The position numbers and the translations under genes were made by a program. A DNA stretch of 12,908 nucleotides. Source: Pelagibacteraceae bacterium TMED65. GTDB lineage: Bacteria; Pseudomonadota; Alphaproteobacteria; TMED127. The stretch is from positions 32,444 to 45,351 of the forward strand of contig NHDS01000013.1 of NCBI GenBank assembly GCA_002167215.1, written 5' to 3'. The notes under the pieces are model-generated. The model was not told the DNA's origin. It saw only the letters and a program-made list of their open reading frames with translations, and did not search any database. Below are positions 1 to 7,164 of the stretch, piece after piece (positions within the stretch are counted from its first letter, which is position 1; each line of letters opens with the position of its first letter).

Positions 1-768
1 GAACTGATGGAAAAAACAGAAGTTGACACAATCTTGACTAAAGGAACTGAAATTATAGGTTTAACTACAAACAACGGAAAGATTAACGCAAAAAACTTTG
101 TGAATGCTACTGGAGCATGGAGTTCCCAACTATTCTCTAAAATAGGTTTAAAAATTCCTGTCACTATTGAACCAGTCTCGGTTGTGAACTGGATGGAGAG
201 CCCCAGACAAATAAAATACGAATATCCGATTATTGCTGACTATACAAACTTGTGTTATTTTCGTTCTTGGAGAGGAAATAAAATGCATGCACACCAACCC
301 AGGAAAAGATCAGTTTATGAGATAGCTAAGAATTTTTTGAACGATTTGACCTCTGTTAATGGAGGTGAATACCTAAACGAACCAATGAATCAATCACTAG
401 CCTACAATCAAATAAAAAATTACGAAGATATTTCCAAAAAAAGGTTTTCAAATATTGATAAAACAGTTTATGCATCCGGTTATAGATCATTTTTCGATAT
501 AACCCCAGATCTACGATTTATTTTAGGAAAAGATTCAAAATATAAAAACCTTTTTCATAATTTGGGTTCTGGTCAAGCTATGAAATATTGTCCGGTTCTA
601 GGCGAATGCATAGCAGAGGACATCATGAACGACGAGAATATAATTAACAAATTTGACTACAAAAAATTTAACATTAAAAGATTCAGTGACAATTATATGA
701 AAGACTTTTGGAATCTGGTACAAGGTGAAGAAAACACCCTACACAGACAAGGAAAAAATACTCTTTAG
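1..768 (+). CDS. FAD-dependent oxidoreductase (DAO superfamily), 5'-truncated by the window edge
   Basis: This is the C-terminal part of a D-amino-acid-oxidase-superfamily flavoenzyme (glycine/sarcosine oxidase-like), which would oxidise an amine or N-methylated amino acid using FAD. The frame is open to base 1 and gives 255 visible residues. The N-terminal FAD-binding GxGxxG Rossmann motif must lie upstream. Visible landmarks are N-A-T-G-A-W-S (visible residues 35-41), which is the usual second FAD contact of the family. The segment G-Y-R-S-F-F-D-I-T-P-D (160-170) corresponds to the G-x-x-x-x-T-P-D motif. The glycine-containing stretch N-L-G-S-G-Q-A-M-K-Y (188-197) precedes the C-terminal helix. 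The ATG at base 7 is internal and should not be taken as the start. The gene ends in a 4-bp TTAG overlap with the convergent cNMP-domain gene. The family is secure; the substrate cannot be told from this fragment. Confidence 0.85.
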   Translation, partial: ELMEKTEVDTILTKGTEIIGLTTNNGKINAKNFVNATGAWSSQLFSKIGLKIPVTIEPVSVVNWMESPRQIKYEYPIIADYTNLCYFRSWRGNKMHAHQPRKRSVYEIAKNFLNDLTSVNGGEYLNEPMNQSLAYNQIKNYEDISKKRFSNIDKTVYASGYRSFFDITPDLRFILGKDSKYKNLFHNLGSGQAMKYCPVLGECIAEDIMNDENIINKFDYKKFNIKRFSDNYMKDFWNLVQGEENTLHRQGKNTL

Positions 769-1169
769 TCCTTATCATCCGAAAGAGATGTGACCACATT
801 TAAACTCCTCCAAAAATCTTCACTTTTTAAGTTTATATCATTTAATCTCATCAACAAACTTCTTACAATAGCTCTAACCACAGGGTCTGCTTCGGTAAGC
901 TTATTCTTTAACGTTTTCTCATTTATAGGGTATAAAATGCAATTTGTGTCCGCTTCGGCGGTCACAGATCGAGATTCTTCGAGTGATGGGCCTCTTTCTC
1001 CAAAAATTTCTCCTTCACCAATTTTCCCCAAAAGTAATCCACCCGGGCTATATATATTTACCCGTCCTGAGTGAACATAGTAAGCAAAGTGAGCAACATC
1101 TCCTTTTGTATAAATCTTCTTTCCTTTACTAAATTTTAACTGATTTATTCCTATTTTCTTTTCATTCAT
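765..1169 (-). CDS. stand-alone cyclic-nucleotide-binding (CRP/cNMP-fold) domain protein
   Basis: A 134-aa cytoplasmic protein that is essentially one cNMP-binding beta-roll. Residues 12-50 read like the first strands (F-S-K-G-K-K-I-Y-T-K-G-D). A phosphate-binding-cassette-like segment follows at 53-71, with F-G-E-R-G at 56-60 and R67-S68-V69-T70. In E. coli CRP the equivalent Glu and Arg contact the cAMP ribose and phosphate, and both are kept here (E58, R67), so ligand binding is plausible. A C-terminal helix of roughly residues 94-115 matches the CRP hinge helix, but no helix-turn-helix DNA-binding domain follows, so it is not a CRP-type repressor or activator on its own. It starts at an ATG 2 bp after the stop of the upstream same-strand orphan gene, so the two are almost certainly co-transcribed. 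The partner and ligand are unknown. Confidence 0.8.
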   Translation of the reverse strand: MNEKKIGINQLKFSKGKKIYTKGDVAHFAYYVHSGRVNIYSPGGLLLGKIGEGEIFGERGPSLEESRSVTAEADTNCILYPINEKTLKNKLTEADPVVRAIVRSLLMRLNDINLKSEDFWRSLNVVTSLSDDKD

Positions 1170-1171
1170 AT

Positions 1172-2530
1172 TTAATTTATTCCAAAAAATTTTTTATTAT
1201 CTAAGTATCTTTTTGAATACTTAATCTTTGGTTTAGTAAATTTACCAAATATACCTCTTTTTTTAAAGTCAATCGATAAAGATTTATTTGAGTTAATATT
1301 TATTGATTTTATATTTAATTTTTTTTCCAGAATTTGTACAGATTTTTCAAGTACAATAGATTCCATTGAAGTAGGAAAATAAACCTTATCTCTTACAAGG
1401 TAAATTGGTATATTTACAGAACTTAATTTCTTAATCAAATTATAAAAAAAAATAGAAGTGAATTGATCCCAACCAATATTTTTATATCTAAAAATAAAAT
1501 CCGAGATTCTTTGATTTTTTAGAATATGATTTGAAATTGCATCTTTGATTTCATTATTAGTGAAAGAAACTAAATCTAATTTTTTTTTTTCGTTGAAAAC
1601 TGATTTTAGAAAACTGTTAGAATTTTTTGATCTAAAACTTTTTATTATTAAGTAACACAATTGGTCATAGTTGAGAACACTTGAAAAAGATCTGGGCTGC
1701 AAAACAATGTTTGTATTAGATATAAAACTTAAAAAATCTCCAAAAAAATCTAGAAGATTCAAATAACTAGTTGAATTGTTATTGATAGTAAATTCATTTT
1801 TGATTTGCAAAAATATTTTCAAGTCGATTTTATTCCACCAACATCCATTTATCAATGGTTTGCTTGGCGATGATCTATCATATAAATAATTTGATGTAGA
1901 GTATTTAGAAATAACAAGCTTTCTGTTGTCGCCCCTGGTTAAATAATTATTTTCGTATGTAGGAATATCAAATAATGTTTTTGAAATTAGTGTATTATAA
2001 TATTTCATAATACCTCTTATTTCTCCTGACTCGTATGTATCTTTATATTCAAATAAATTATTCTTATCATAAACAAACATGAATTCCCTTTTGAGATGAT
2101 TATAGTTTTCGTTTTTAAAATCTTTTATTCTTTGAAAATGATTTATTAAAAATTCTGATGGACGAATTCTTGTTCGTCTGCTTTTTCTAGTTTTTGAATC
2201 ATAAAAACCGGGATAAACTTCAATATATTTATTGTCCCTTAAATAATTGACTATTCTAATTAAATACGAGGAAATTCTATTTGGATTATATCTCGATTTG
2301 CAATTATAACCTCTTTTTGACATTGATACAGTTAAGAATTGCGAACTTGATTCTGACCATGAGAAATACAGTTCTAAAACTAAGAGCCGAAGGTGTCTTT
2401 TAAATAATTCGCTATAGGTATCGCCTGAAAAGTTAGTTATACAATTGTCGATTATTCCAAGGTCTGTATTTCTTTGGATGTCCAATGGTCTACTAAAATC
2501 AAAATCTAATTGATAACTTGGGTATTTCAT
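1172..2530 (-). CDS. orphan protein with N-terminal winged-helix-like domain, possible relative of an uncharacterised polymerase-like family
   Basis: I do not recognise this protein with certainty. Started at the ATG at 2530 it has 452 aa; the frame continues to a TTG at 2587 (471 aa), but that start overlaps divergent yggT by 39 bp. Numbering below is for the 471-aa form. Residues 84-152 look like a winged-helix DNA-binding domain: S-M-S-K-R-G-Y, then S-R-Y-N-P-N-R-I-S, a recognition-like helix, and a basic wing ending R-R-T-R-I-R-P. A C-W-W motif (249-251) is followed by an L-L-D-F-F-G segment (D280) and later I-P-I-Y-L-V-R-D (D400). From memory these recall a widespread hypothetical family with G-G-W-W, I-D-Y-S-G-L-H and V-H-D-S motifs, whose two Asp motifs resemble those of family A DNA polymerases. 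That link is inference. The tail (443-471) is Lys-rich. No signal peptide or membrane segment is seen. It is co-directional with the cNMP gene, with a 2-bp gap. G+C is very low (48 of 240 bases at 1261-1500). Confidence 0.75.
   Translation of the reverse strand: MKYPSYQLDFDFSRPLDIQRNTDLGIIDNCITNFSGDTYSELFKRHLRLLVLELYFSWSESSSQFLTVSMSKRGYNCKSRYNPNRISSYLIRIVNYLRDNKYIEVYPGFYDSKTRKSRRTRIRPSEFLINHFQRIKDFKNENYNHLKREFMFVYDKNNLFEYKDTYESGEIRGIMKYYNTLISKTLFDIPTYENNYLTRGDNRKLVISKYSTSNYLYDRSSPSKPLINGCWWNKIDLKIFLQIKNEFTINNNSTSYLNLLDFFGDFLSFISNTNIVLQPRSFSSVLNYDQLCYLIIKSFRSKNSNSFLKSVFNEKKKLDLVSFTNNEIKDAISNHILKNQRISDFIFRYKNIGWDQFTSIFFYNLIKKLSSVNIPIYLVRDKVYFPTSMESIVLEKSVQILEKKLNIKSININSNKSLSIDFKKRGIFGKFTKPKIKYSKRYLDNKKFFGIN
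1580..1590. repeat. 11-nt homopolymer inside the orphan gene (poly-T on +, poly-A on coding strand)
   Basis: Eleven consecutive T on the plus strand (1580-1590) are eleven A on the coding strand. They encode most of an E-K-K-K stretch near residue 333 of the orphan protein. A tract this long in a coding region is a candidate site for polymerase slippage, transcriptional slippage or sequencing indels. The frame is intact across it in this sequence. Confidence 0.9.
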
Positions 2531-2548
2531 AATAGATTCTACTAGATT

Positions 2549-2836
2549 ATGTACTTTATTGACTTTTTTGCATACATTATTTTTCAAATTTTACAAATTT
2601 ATAAGTATTCAATTATTATTTATGTGATACTCAACATGTTAATTTCTTTTAATGTAATAAATAATTCAAATTCATTGATATCAATTATTATAGATTTTTT
2701 ATTTAGATTGATAGAACCAGCTTTAAGAGTTATAAGAAAAATAACTCCTAATTTAGGTGCGATCGATATTTCGCCAGTTATATTAATAATTATTATTGAA
2801 GCGTTTCAGTATATAATGACCAAATACGGATTTTAA
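2549..2836 (+). CDS. yggT: YggT family integral membrane protein
   Basis: A 95-aa inner-membrane protein of the YggT family. It has two hydrophobic segments, at about residues 8-33 and 74-90, flanking the conserved soluble core. Family signatures are clear: F-N-V-I-N-N-S-N (34-41), then F-R-L-I-E-P (52-57) and T-P-N-L-G-A-I-D-I-S-P (66-76), which matches the typical Y-x-x-x-E-P followed by P-x-x-G-x-x-D-x-S-P. Family members are linked to osmotic and potassium stress and to envelope or division functions, but the mechanism is not established. The ATG at 2549 puts the first membrane helix at the normal position. It ends 1 bp before folD, so the two are co-transcribed. In many alphaproteobacteria a small DUF167 gene sits between yggT and folD; it is absent here. 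The start lies 18 bp from the divergent orphan gene's ATG. Confidence 0.9.
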   Translation: MYFIDFFAYIIFQILQIYKYSIIIYVILNMLISFNVINNSNSLISIIIDFLFRLIEPALRVIRKITPNLGAIDISPVILIIIIEAFQYIMTKYGF

Positions 2837-2837
2837 A

Positions 2838-3734
2838 ATGGACAAAAAAATTATTGATGGAAAATTAGTATCTTCAGAAATAAGACAAAAAATAAAAATT
2901 TTTGGAGATAAGTTAACAAGTAAAACTCAAAAGACACCTGGTCTTGCGGTCGTCCTCGTAGGTGAAAATCCTGCTAGTAAAGTTTATGTAAAAAATAAAA
3001 TTGAAAAAACAAAAGAAGTCGGATTCAACTCAATTGAACATAGATTAGATGAAACAGTTAGTGAAGAAGAACTACTAAAGGTTGTCGATGACCTAAATAC
3101 TAATACTGAAGTTCAAGGGATACTTGTACAACTTCCGTTGCCGGATCATGTCAATTCCGATAAAGTCCTTGATAGAATAACGCCAGAAAAAGATGTAGAT
3201 GGTTTTCATGCCAACAATGTCGGAAAACTTTGGTCAGGATTAAATTCTTTGGTTCCTTGCACACCATTAGGTTGTAGCATTTTAGTGAAGAAAGTGTTTG
3301 ATGATCTTTCGGGAAAACATGCCGTGATAATTGGAAGATCAAATATTGTTGGAAAGCCCATGGCAGCCCTTCTTCTTGGAATGAATGCAACCGTAACCAT
3401 TTGTCACTCTAGGACTAAAGATCTCTCGTTAGTTTCAAGGGATGCCGATATATTAGTTGCAGCGGTTGGCATACCAGAAATGGTAAAATCCTCGTGGATA
3501 AAAAAGGATGCAATGATTATTGATGTTGGCATTAATAGAATTGAAAAATCTGGGAAAAAAATACTAGTTGGAGATGTAGATTATGATGATTGTTATGAAA
3601 AATGTGCAAAGATCACACCGGTTCCAGGTGGTGTTGGGCCAATGACTATTGCTTGCTTGTTGCTCAATACCCTGTTGGCTTCTTACACTCAATTTAATGA
3701 GCCGGTTCCAAATTTATCCTCTATTCTTAAGTAA
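2838..3734 (+). CDS. folD: bifunctional methylenetetrahydrofolate dehydrogenase / methenyltetrahydrofolate cyclohydrolase
   Basis: FolD interconverts 5,10-methylene-THF, 5,10-methenyl-THF and 10-formyl-THF with NADP+, feeding purine synthesis and C1 metabolism in the cytoplasm. The length of 298 aa is slightly above the usual 280-290 because of a short C-terminal tail. Catalytic residues sit at the same numbers as in E. coli FolD: Y50 and K54 (Y-V-K-N-K), Q98 in V-Q-L-P-L-P, and D121 in D-V-D-G-F-H. The NADP-binding motif [11 protein letters not shown] is at 164-174, and the C-terminal signature P-G-G-V-G-P-M-T is at 263-270. The ATG follows yggT by 1 bp with no separate promoter visible. Its 3' end overlaps the convergent argG by 21 bp, so the last codons of both genes are antisense to each other. 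Confidence 0.97.
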   Translation: MDKKIIDGKLVSSEIRQKIKIFGDKLTSKTQKTPGLAVVLVGENPASKVYVKNKIEKTKEVGFNSIEHRLDETVSEEELLKVVDDLNTNTEVQGILVQLPLPDHVNSDKVLDRITPEKDVDGFHANNVGKLWSGLNSLVPCTPLGCSILVKKVFDDLSGKHAVIIGRSNIVGKPMAALLLGMNATVTICHSRTKDLSLVSRDADILVAAVGIPEMVKSSWIKKDAMIIDVGINRIEKSGKKILVGDVDYDDCYEKCAKITPVPGGVGPMTIACLLLNTLLASYTQFNEPVPNLSSILK

Positions 3735-4916
3735 TTTGAGCCTTAAAGCATTAAGTTTTATAAATCCATTGGCATCACGTTGATCATAGATCGCGTCTTC
3801 TTCAAATGTTGCCATCTCTGGAGAATACAGACTATCTTCTGATTTTCTACCTTCAACAATTATATTCCCTTTATATATCTTCAACCTAACTACTCCATTT
3901 ACTTTCTTCTGTGATTCATCAATCAACTTTTGAAGCATTGCTCTTTCTGGAGAAAACCAAAAACCATTGTAAATCAACTCGGCATATTTTGGCATTAGTT
4001 CGTCCTTTAAGTGAGCGGTAGCTTTGTCTAGTGTTATACTTTCAATTGCCCTTCTTGCCACTAAAAGAATTTCTCCTCCAGGTGTTTCATAAACACCGCG
4101 TGATTTCATCCCAATAAATCTATTTTCAACAATATCAATTCTTCCAACACCATTCTCCCCCCCAATCTTATTTAGTTGTTCAAAAATCTCAAACGGATTG
4201 TAGTTTTTTTCATCTATTGAAATGGGGTTACCGTTGTTGAACCTTATCTTTAAAAAGCATGGTTTATTTGGAGCATTCTCGCATGATATAGTTCTTGTAA
4301 ACATTGATTCGTCTGGAGATTCCCAGGGATCCTCTAAAACCTTTCCTTCATATGAAGTATGTAATAAATTAGCATCCATGGAGTATGGAGGAGAATCAAC
4401 TTTGTCTTTAGGAATAGGAATTTGGTGTTTCTCTGCATATTGTATTAGGTCATTCCTTGACTTAAACTCCCATTCCCGCCAAGGTGCTATAACTTTGATT
4501 TTTGGGTTCATAGCATAATAACCTAGTTCAAATCTAATTTGATCATTCCCCTTTCCAGTAGCACCATGTGAAACATAATTTGCTCCAACTTTTTTTGCTA
4601 ATTCTATTTGCTTCTTCGCAATTAATGGTCTTGCTATTGAAGTGCCTAATAGATAATAACCTTCATACAAGGCATTAGCTCTGAACATTGGGAAAACATA
4701 ATCTCTTGCAAATTCTTCTCTTAAGTCTTCAATATAAATTTGCTTTACTCCAAGTTGTTTAGCTTTTTTTTTCGCTTGAGTAATTTCTGCACCCTGACCG
4801 ATGTCAGCTGTATAACAAACAACCTCAAGATTTTTTTCATTTTGAAGCCATTTTAAAATTATTGAGGTATCTAGTCCACCCGAGAAAGCTAGCACTACTT
4901 TATCTTTTTTTTTCAT
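3714..4916 (-). CDS. argG: argininosuccinate synthase
   Basis: ArgG condenses citrulline and aspartate with ATP to argininosuccinate, the penultimate step of arginine synthesis. The 400-aa length is typical of the tetrameric bacterial type I enzyme. The PP-loop ATP-pyrophosphatase motif A-F-S-G-G-L-D-T-S is at residues 10-18. The second conserved block, [14 protein letters not shown], is at 117-130, contacting citrulline, aspartate and ATP in known structures. The C-terminal helix (about 365-400) that reaches across the tetramer is present, so the protein looks complete and functional. It lies 9 bp downstream of the IalB-like gene on the same strand and may share its transcript. argH is not in the window. 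The 3' end overlaps folD by 21 bp in a tail-to-tail arrangement. Confidence 0.97.
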   Translation of the reverse strand: MKKKDKVVLAFSGGLDTSIILKWLQNEKNLEVVCYTADIGQGAEITQAKKKAKQLGVKQIYIEDLREEFARDYVFPMFRANALYEGYYLLGTSIARPLIAKKQIELAKKVGANYVSHGATGKGNDQIRFELGYYAMNPKIKVIAPWREWEFKSRNDLIQYAEKHQIPIPKDKVDSPPYSMDANLLHTSYEGKVLEDPWESPDESMFTRTISCENAPNKPCFLKIRFNNGNPISIDEKNYNPFEIFEQLNKIGGENGVGRIDIVENRFIGMKSRGVYETPGGEILLVARRAIESITLDKATAHLKDELMPKYAELIYNGFWFSPERAMLQKLIDESQKKVNGVVRLKIYKGNIIVEGRKSEDSLYSPEMATFEEDAIYDQRDANGFIKLNALRLKLLKNRG

Positions 4917-4925
4917 AAAAATTAT

Positions 4926-5435
4926 TTATTTTTTTTTACAGGCCTCGTTAATTTTTTGATACGCTTTGCTAAAACCTAACAAAGAGTAGGTATCTGTTGT
5001 GATTGTACCCCTAGTTGATGTTCCAATAACTTTCATTTTCATAGAAGATTTTAGAAACTTTATTATTTTTTCGTCATCTGGTGGACTAAAACTCCATGCC
5101 CTAGAGCCAGATGTAAACAGTTGAAACTTTGAGTCTCCAATTGTAATTTCAGGATTACTATCAGCTTTATAATTATAACCTGTTATTATACTAAATTCAT
5201 TCCACTTGTTTTGTCCAGGTAAGTGAGTGATTACTGCAAATATCTCACCCCTTCTCTTATAATTGCCTTCCGAAGTTTTTGGTTTAGAAACTGCCATACA
5301 TGCAAGATTTTTTCCCTCTCCCTCTGCATATGCACTCCAGTCATTAAATTTTTCTAATTCTTTAGTTTCTATCATGGAGAACTTTGAAAGAAATATTATC
5401 AGTGTGAGAGTTTTTGTTAGAAAAAAATAATTCAT
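4926..5435 (-). CDS. IalB (invasion-associated locus B) family exported protein
   Basis: A periplasmic or envelope protein of the IalB family, common in alphaproteobacteria and named from Bartonella; in free-living species its role is unknown. I chose the ATG at 5435 (169 aa) because it gives a normal signal peptide, with lysine at 8 and a hydrophobic core at about 9-16. An ATG at 5450 and a GTG at 5474 extend it by 5 and 13 aa and cannot be excluded. Family features are the D-W-S-A-Y near 32-36, then C46 in L-A-C-M-A, W114-S-F in the middle, and the C-terminal block R-G-T-I-T-T-D-T-Y-S-L-L-G-F (142-155) leading to C166. C46 and C166 are the likely disulfide pair. It lies 9 bp upstream of argG, probably one transcript, and is divergent from the EamA pair. 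Confidence 0.85.
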   Translation of the reverse strand: MNYFFLTKTLTLIIFLSKFSMIETKELEKFNDWSAYAEGEGKNLACMAVSKPKTSEGNYKRRGEIFAVITHLPGQNKWNEFSIITGYNYKADSNPEITIGDSKFQLFTSGSRAWSFSPPDDEKIIKFLKSSMKMKVIGTSTRGTITTDTYSLLGFSKAYQKINEACKKK

Positions 5436-5491
5436 TATTTTTATTGACATATCTATTAATAAATTGCAAGACACTATAACTCAAAATAATA

Positions 5492-6358
5492 ATGTTTTCT
5501 ATCACCTTACTAATATCTTCTTGCCTACTTTTCTCAATTTTAGCTACATTAATAAAATTTGGAGCACAATATATTCATCCAATAGAGCAATCATTTTTTA
5601 GGAACCTATTCAGTATTCTTTTTATCCTTCCTTTTGTATTGAGAAAAAAAAAGGTGATTAAAAAGAAAAGCAATGTAAAGTTACTTCTTTTGCGAGGTCT
5701 ATTTGGTGGTATCACAATGATCCTTCTTTTTTGTTCGTATACAATGATTCCACTGTCGCAAGCAATGGCTGTAAGTTTTAGCACACCTTTATTTATGTAT
5801 TTAGGTGGAATTATATTTTTTAAAGAAAAAACCTCAAAGTTTAATAACTTAATGTTAATTATAGGTTTTATATTGACTATGATAATCTTAAGACCTGATT
5901 TAGAAATTAAAATGGGTGTAATACTGGCTTTAATTGCGGCTATAACACATGCAATTGCAGGTCTACTTGTAAAAAAAATATCAGAAACTGAATCAATTTC
6001 TATACTGATGTTAAGTATGGTCGTAATCATGTTGCCAATAACCTTTATTCCTTCAATTTATGTTTGGACACCGTTTAAAGATTTTAATTTATACATCTTG
6101 TTATTTACGATTGCATTTATAGCTACGTTAGGTAACTATTGCTGGACCAAAGCACTTAGTATGAGTAAATTAACTAATTTAATGACTTACGACTTTTCAA
6201 AGTTAATTTTTACAACAATTTTAGGTTTGATGATATTTAATGAAAAAGTAGATTTAGTCACTCTAATTTGCGGCACTGGTATCATAATTTGCAACAATCT
6301 TTCCTTGATTAATTTTAAAAAAAATGAAAAAAATAATCCCATACTACCAAATAATTAG
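5492..6358 (+). CDS. EamA/DMT-superfamily transporter (first of a tandem pair)
   Basis: A 288-aa inner-membrane drug/metabolite transporter with about ten hydrophobic segments arranged as two EamA repeats (about residues 1-133 and 140-272). Repeat one shows R37-N-L-F in helix 2, a basic cytosolic loop (51-63), L-R-G-L-F-G-G in helix 3, then P-L-S-Q-A-M-A-V-S-F-S-T-P-L-F at 87-101, which is the usual DMT signature around helix 4. The E-K-T that follows (112-114) ends helix 5. Repeat two ends with D234-F-S-K-L-I-F and N250-E-K, the matching positions. Such proteins usually export small metabolites or amino acids, but the substrate cannot be predicted. It is divergent from the IalB gene with 56 bp between starts. 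The last 35 bp overlap the next transporter gene in another frame, so translation is probably coupled. Confidence 0.9.
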   Translation: MFSITLLISSCLLFSILATLIKFGAQYIHPIEQSFFRNLFSILFILPFVLRKKKVIKKKSNVKLLLLRGLFGGITMILLFCSYTMIPLSQAMAVSFSTPLFMYLGGIIFFKEKTSKFNNLMLIIGFILTMIILRPDLEIKMGVILALIAAITHAIAGLLVKKISETESISILMLSMVVIMLPITFIPSIYVWTPFKDFNLYILLFTIAFIATLGNYCWTKALSMSKLTNLMTYDFSKLIFTTILGLMIFNEKVDLVTLICGTGIIICNNLSLINFKKNEKNNPILPNN

Positions 6359-7163
6359 TTGTTTTTTTTTTTCACTTTTGGGCATTCAAATTAAACTGCT
6401 TTTTCAAGAAAGCACTATAGAAAATATTGTTTTTTACAGATCTTTTTTTGGAACTTTAGTTTTATTTCTAATAATGGTTCATAAAAGAGAAAAAATTAAA
6501 ACAATTCTCAGAACAGCTGACATTAAAATACATATATTTAGATCATTGTGTGGAATGTTGGCAATGTACTTTGGTTATAAATCTTTGATGTATTTATCTT
6601 TAGCACAAGCAAGTACTATAGGATTTTCTAAAGTTTTTTTCACATGTATTATTTCTTCATTTATTTTTACTGAAAAGCTGAGAAGTCACATTCTATTTTG
6701 CATTATCTTAGGTTTTATTGGAATTATTTTAATTACAAACCCAGATAAAATAAATAGCCACCTAGGAGTGTACATGTCACTATTTTCTGCTATCTGTGTT
6801 TCTGGAGGAATAATTTCTATTTCATACCTTAGTAAAAAAGATAGAACCATGACTATACTTTTTTATCACTCACTTTTTTCTTCGCTTATTTTTTTCACTA
6901 TCTTTAATCACAAAATTATCTTTGATAATAATTTTTTAATTTTTAAGTATTTAATCCTAACTGTGACAGCATTGATAGGACAATTTTTCAATACTGAATC
7001 CTATAAAAATGATTTAACACAAAAGGTTGTTATCTTAGGTTACTCAAGAATAATTTTTTCAACAATTTTAGGAGTTATTATTTTGGACGACCAAATATCT
7101 TGGACAAATCTGCTTGGAATTTCTATTGTAATCCTAACAACTTTTTTAGTGCAAAAGAACTAG
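6324..7163 (+). CDS. EamA/DMT-superfamily transporter (second of a tandem pair)
   Basis: A 279-aa inner-membrane protein, also a full two-repeat DMT transporter with about ten membrane segments. Landmarks are F37-Y-R-S in helix 2, F70-R-S-L-C-G-M in helix 3, then S-L-A-Q-A-S-T-I-G-F-S-K-V-F-F in helix 4 and T-E-K (115-117). Repeat two carries G238-Y-S-R-I-I-F, matching the D-F-S-K-L-I-F region of its neighbour. It is clearly homologous to the upstream gene but quite diverged, so the pair is an old duplication or two independently acquired paralogs. The ATG at 6324 overlaps the upstream gene by 35 bp and directly follows an A-tract, with no Shine-Dalgarno. A run of eleven T (6362-6372) encodes the first helix. 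It ends 1 bp from the convergent tas stop. Whether the two proteins work separately or as a heterodimer is unknown. Confidence 0.9.
   Translation: MKKIIPYYQIISCFFFSLLGIQIKLLFQESTIENIVFYRSFFGTLVLFLIMVHKREKIKTILRTADIKIHIFRSLCGMLAMYFGYKSLMYLSLAQASTIGFSKVFFTCIISSFIFTEKLRSHILFCIILGFIGIILITNPDKINSHLGVYMSLFSAICVSGGIISISYLSKKDRTMTILFYHSLFSSLIFFTIFNHKIIFDNNFLIFKYLILTVTALIGQFFNTESYKNDLTQKVVILGYSRIIFSTILGVIILDDQISWTNLLGISIVILTTFLVQKN
6362..6372 (+). repeat. 11-nt poly-T tract in the first helix of the second EamA gene
   Basis: Eleven consecutive T encode most of the F-F-F of the first membrane helix (residues 14-16), close to the start codon. An indel here would truncate the transporter early, so it is a possible slippage or phase-variation site, or a sequencing weak point. 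The frame is intact in this copy. Confidence 0.9.
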
Positions 7164-7164
7164 T

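Noticed and set aside
1..768. Complete gene starting at the ATG at base 7.
   Set aside because: The frame is open to base 1 and the protein would lack the N-terminal FAD-binding domain, so it is truncated by the window edge.
1040..1072. Small inverted arrangement around ACCCGGGCTATATATATTTACCCG.
   Set aside because: It lies inside the cNMP coding sequence, pairs poorly, and is explained by codon content.
765..2530. CBASS-like or other nucleotide-signalling defence island.
   Set aside because: No nucleotidyltransferase, cyclase or recognisable effector (nuclease, pore, protease) is visible; a lone cNMP domain is not enough.
1172..2530. Plasmid or phage replication initiator.
   Set aside because: The winged-helix-like domain is compatible, but there are no iterons, origin, partition, integrase or phage genes nearby, and the flanks are chromosomal housekeeping genes.
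4222..4518. Plus-strand open frame of 98 codons within argG.
   Set aside because: argG is unmistakable on the other strand; the antisense product has no recognisable features.
5444..5449. Perfect TTGACA that could be a -35 box for the first EamA gene.
   Set aside because: The nearest -10-like hexamer (TATAAC at 5475-5480) is 25 bp away, too far, and the element overlaps a possible IalB start.
5575..6030. Open frame of about 150 codons on the minus strand inside the first EamA gene.
   Set aside because: It is antisense to a well-supported transporter, has no family resemblance, and reads like the mirror of hydrophobic codons.
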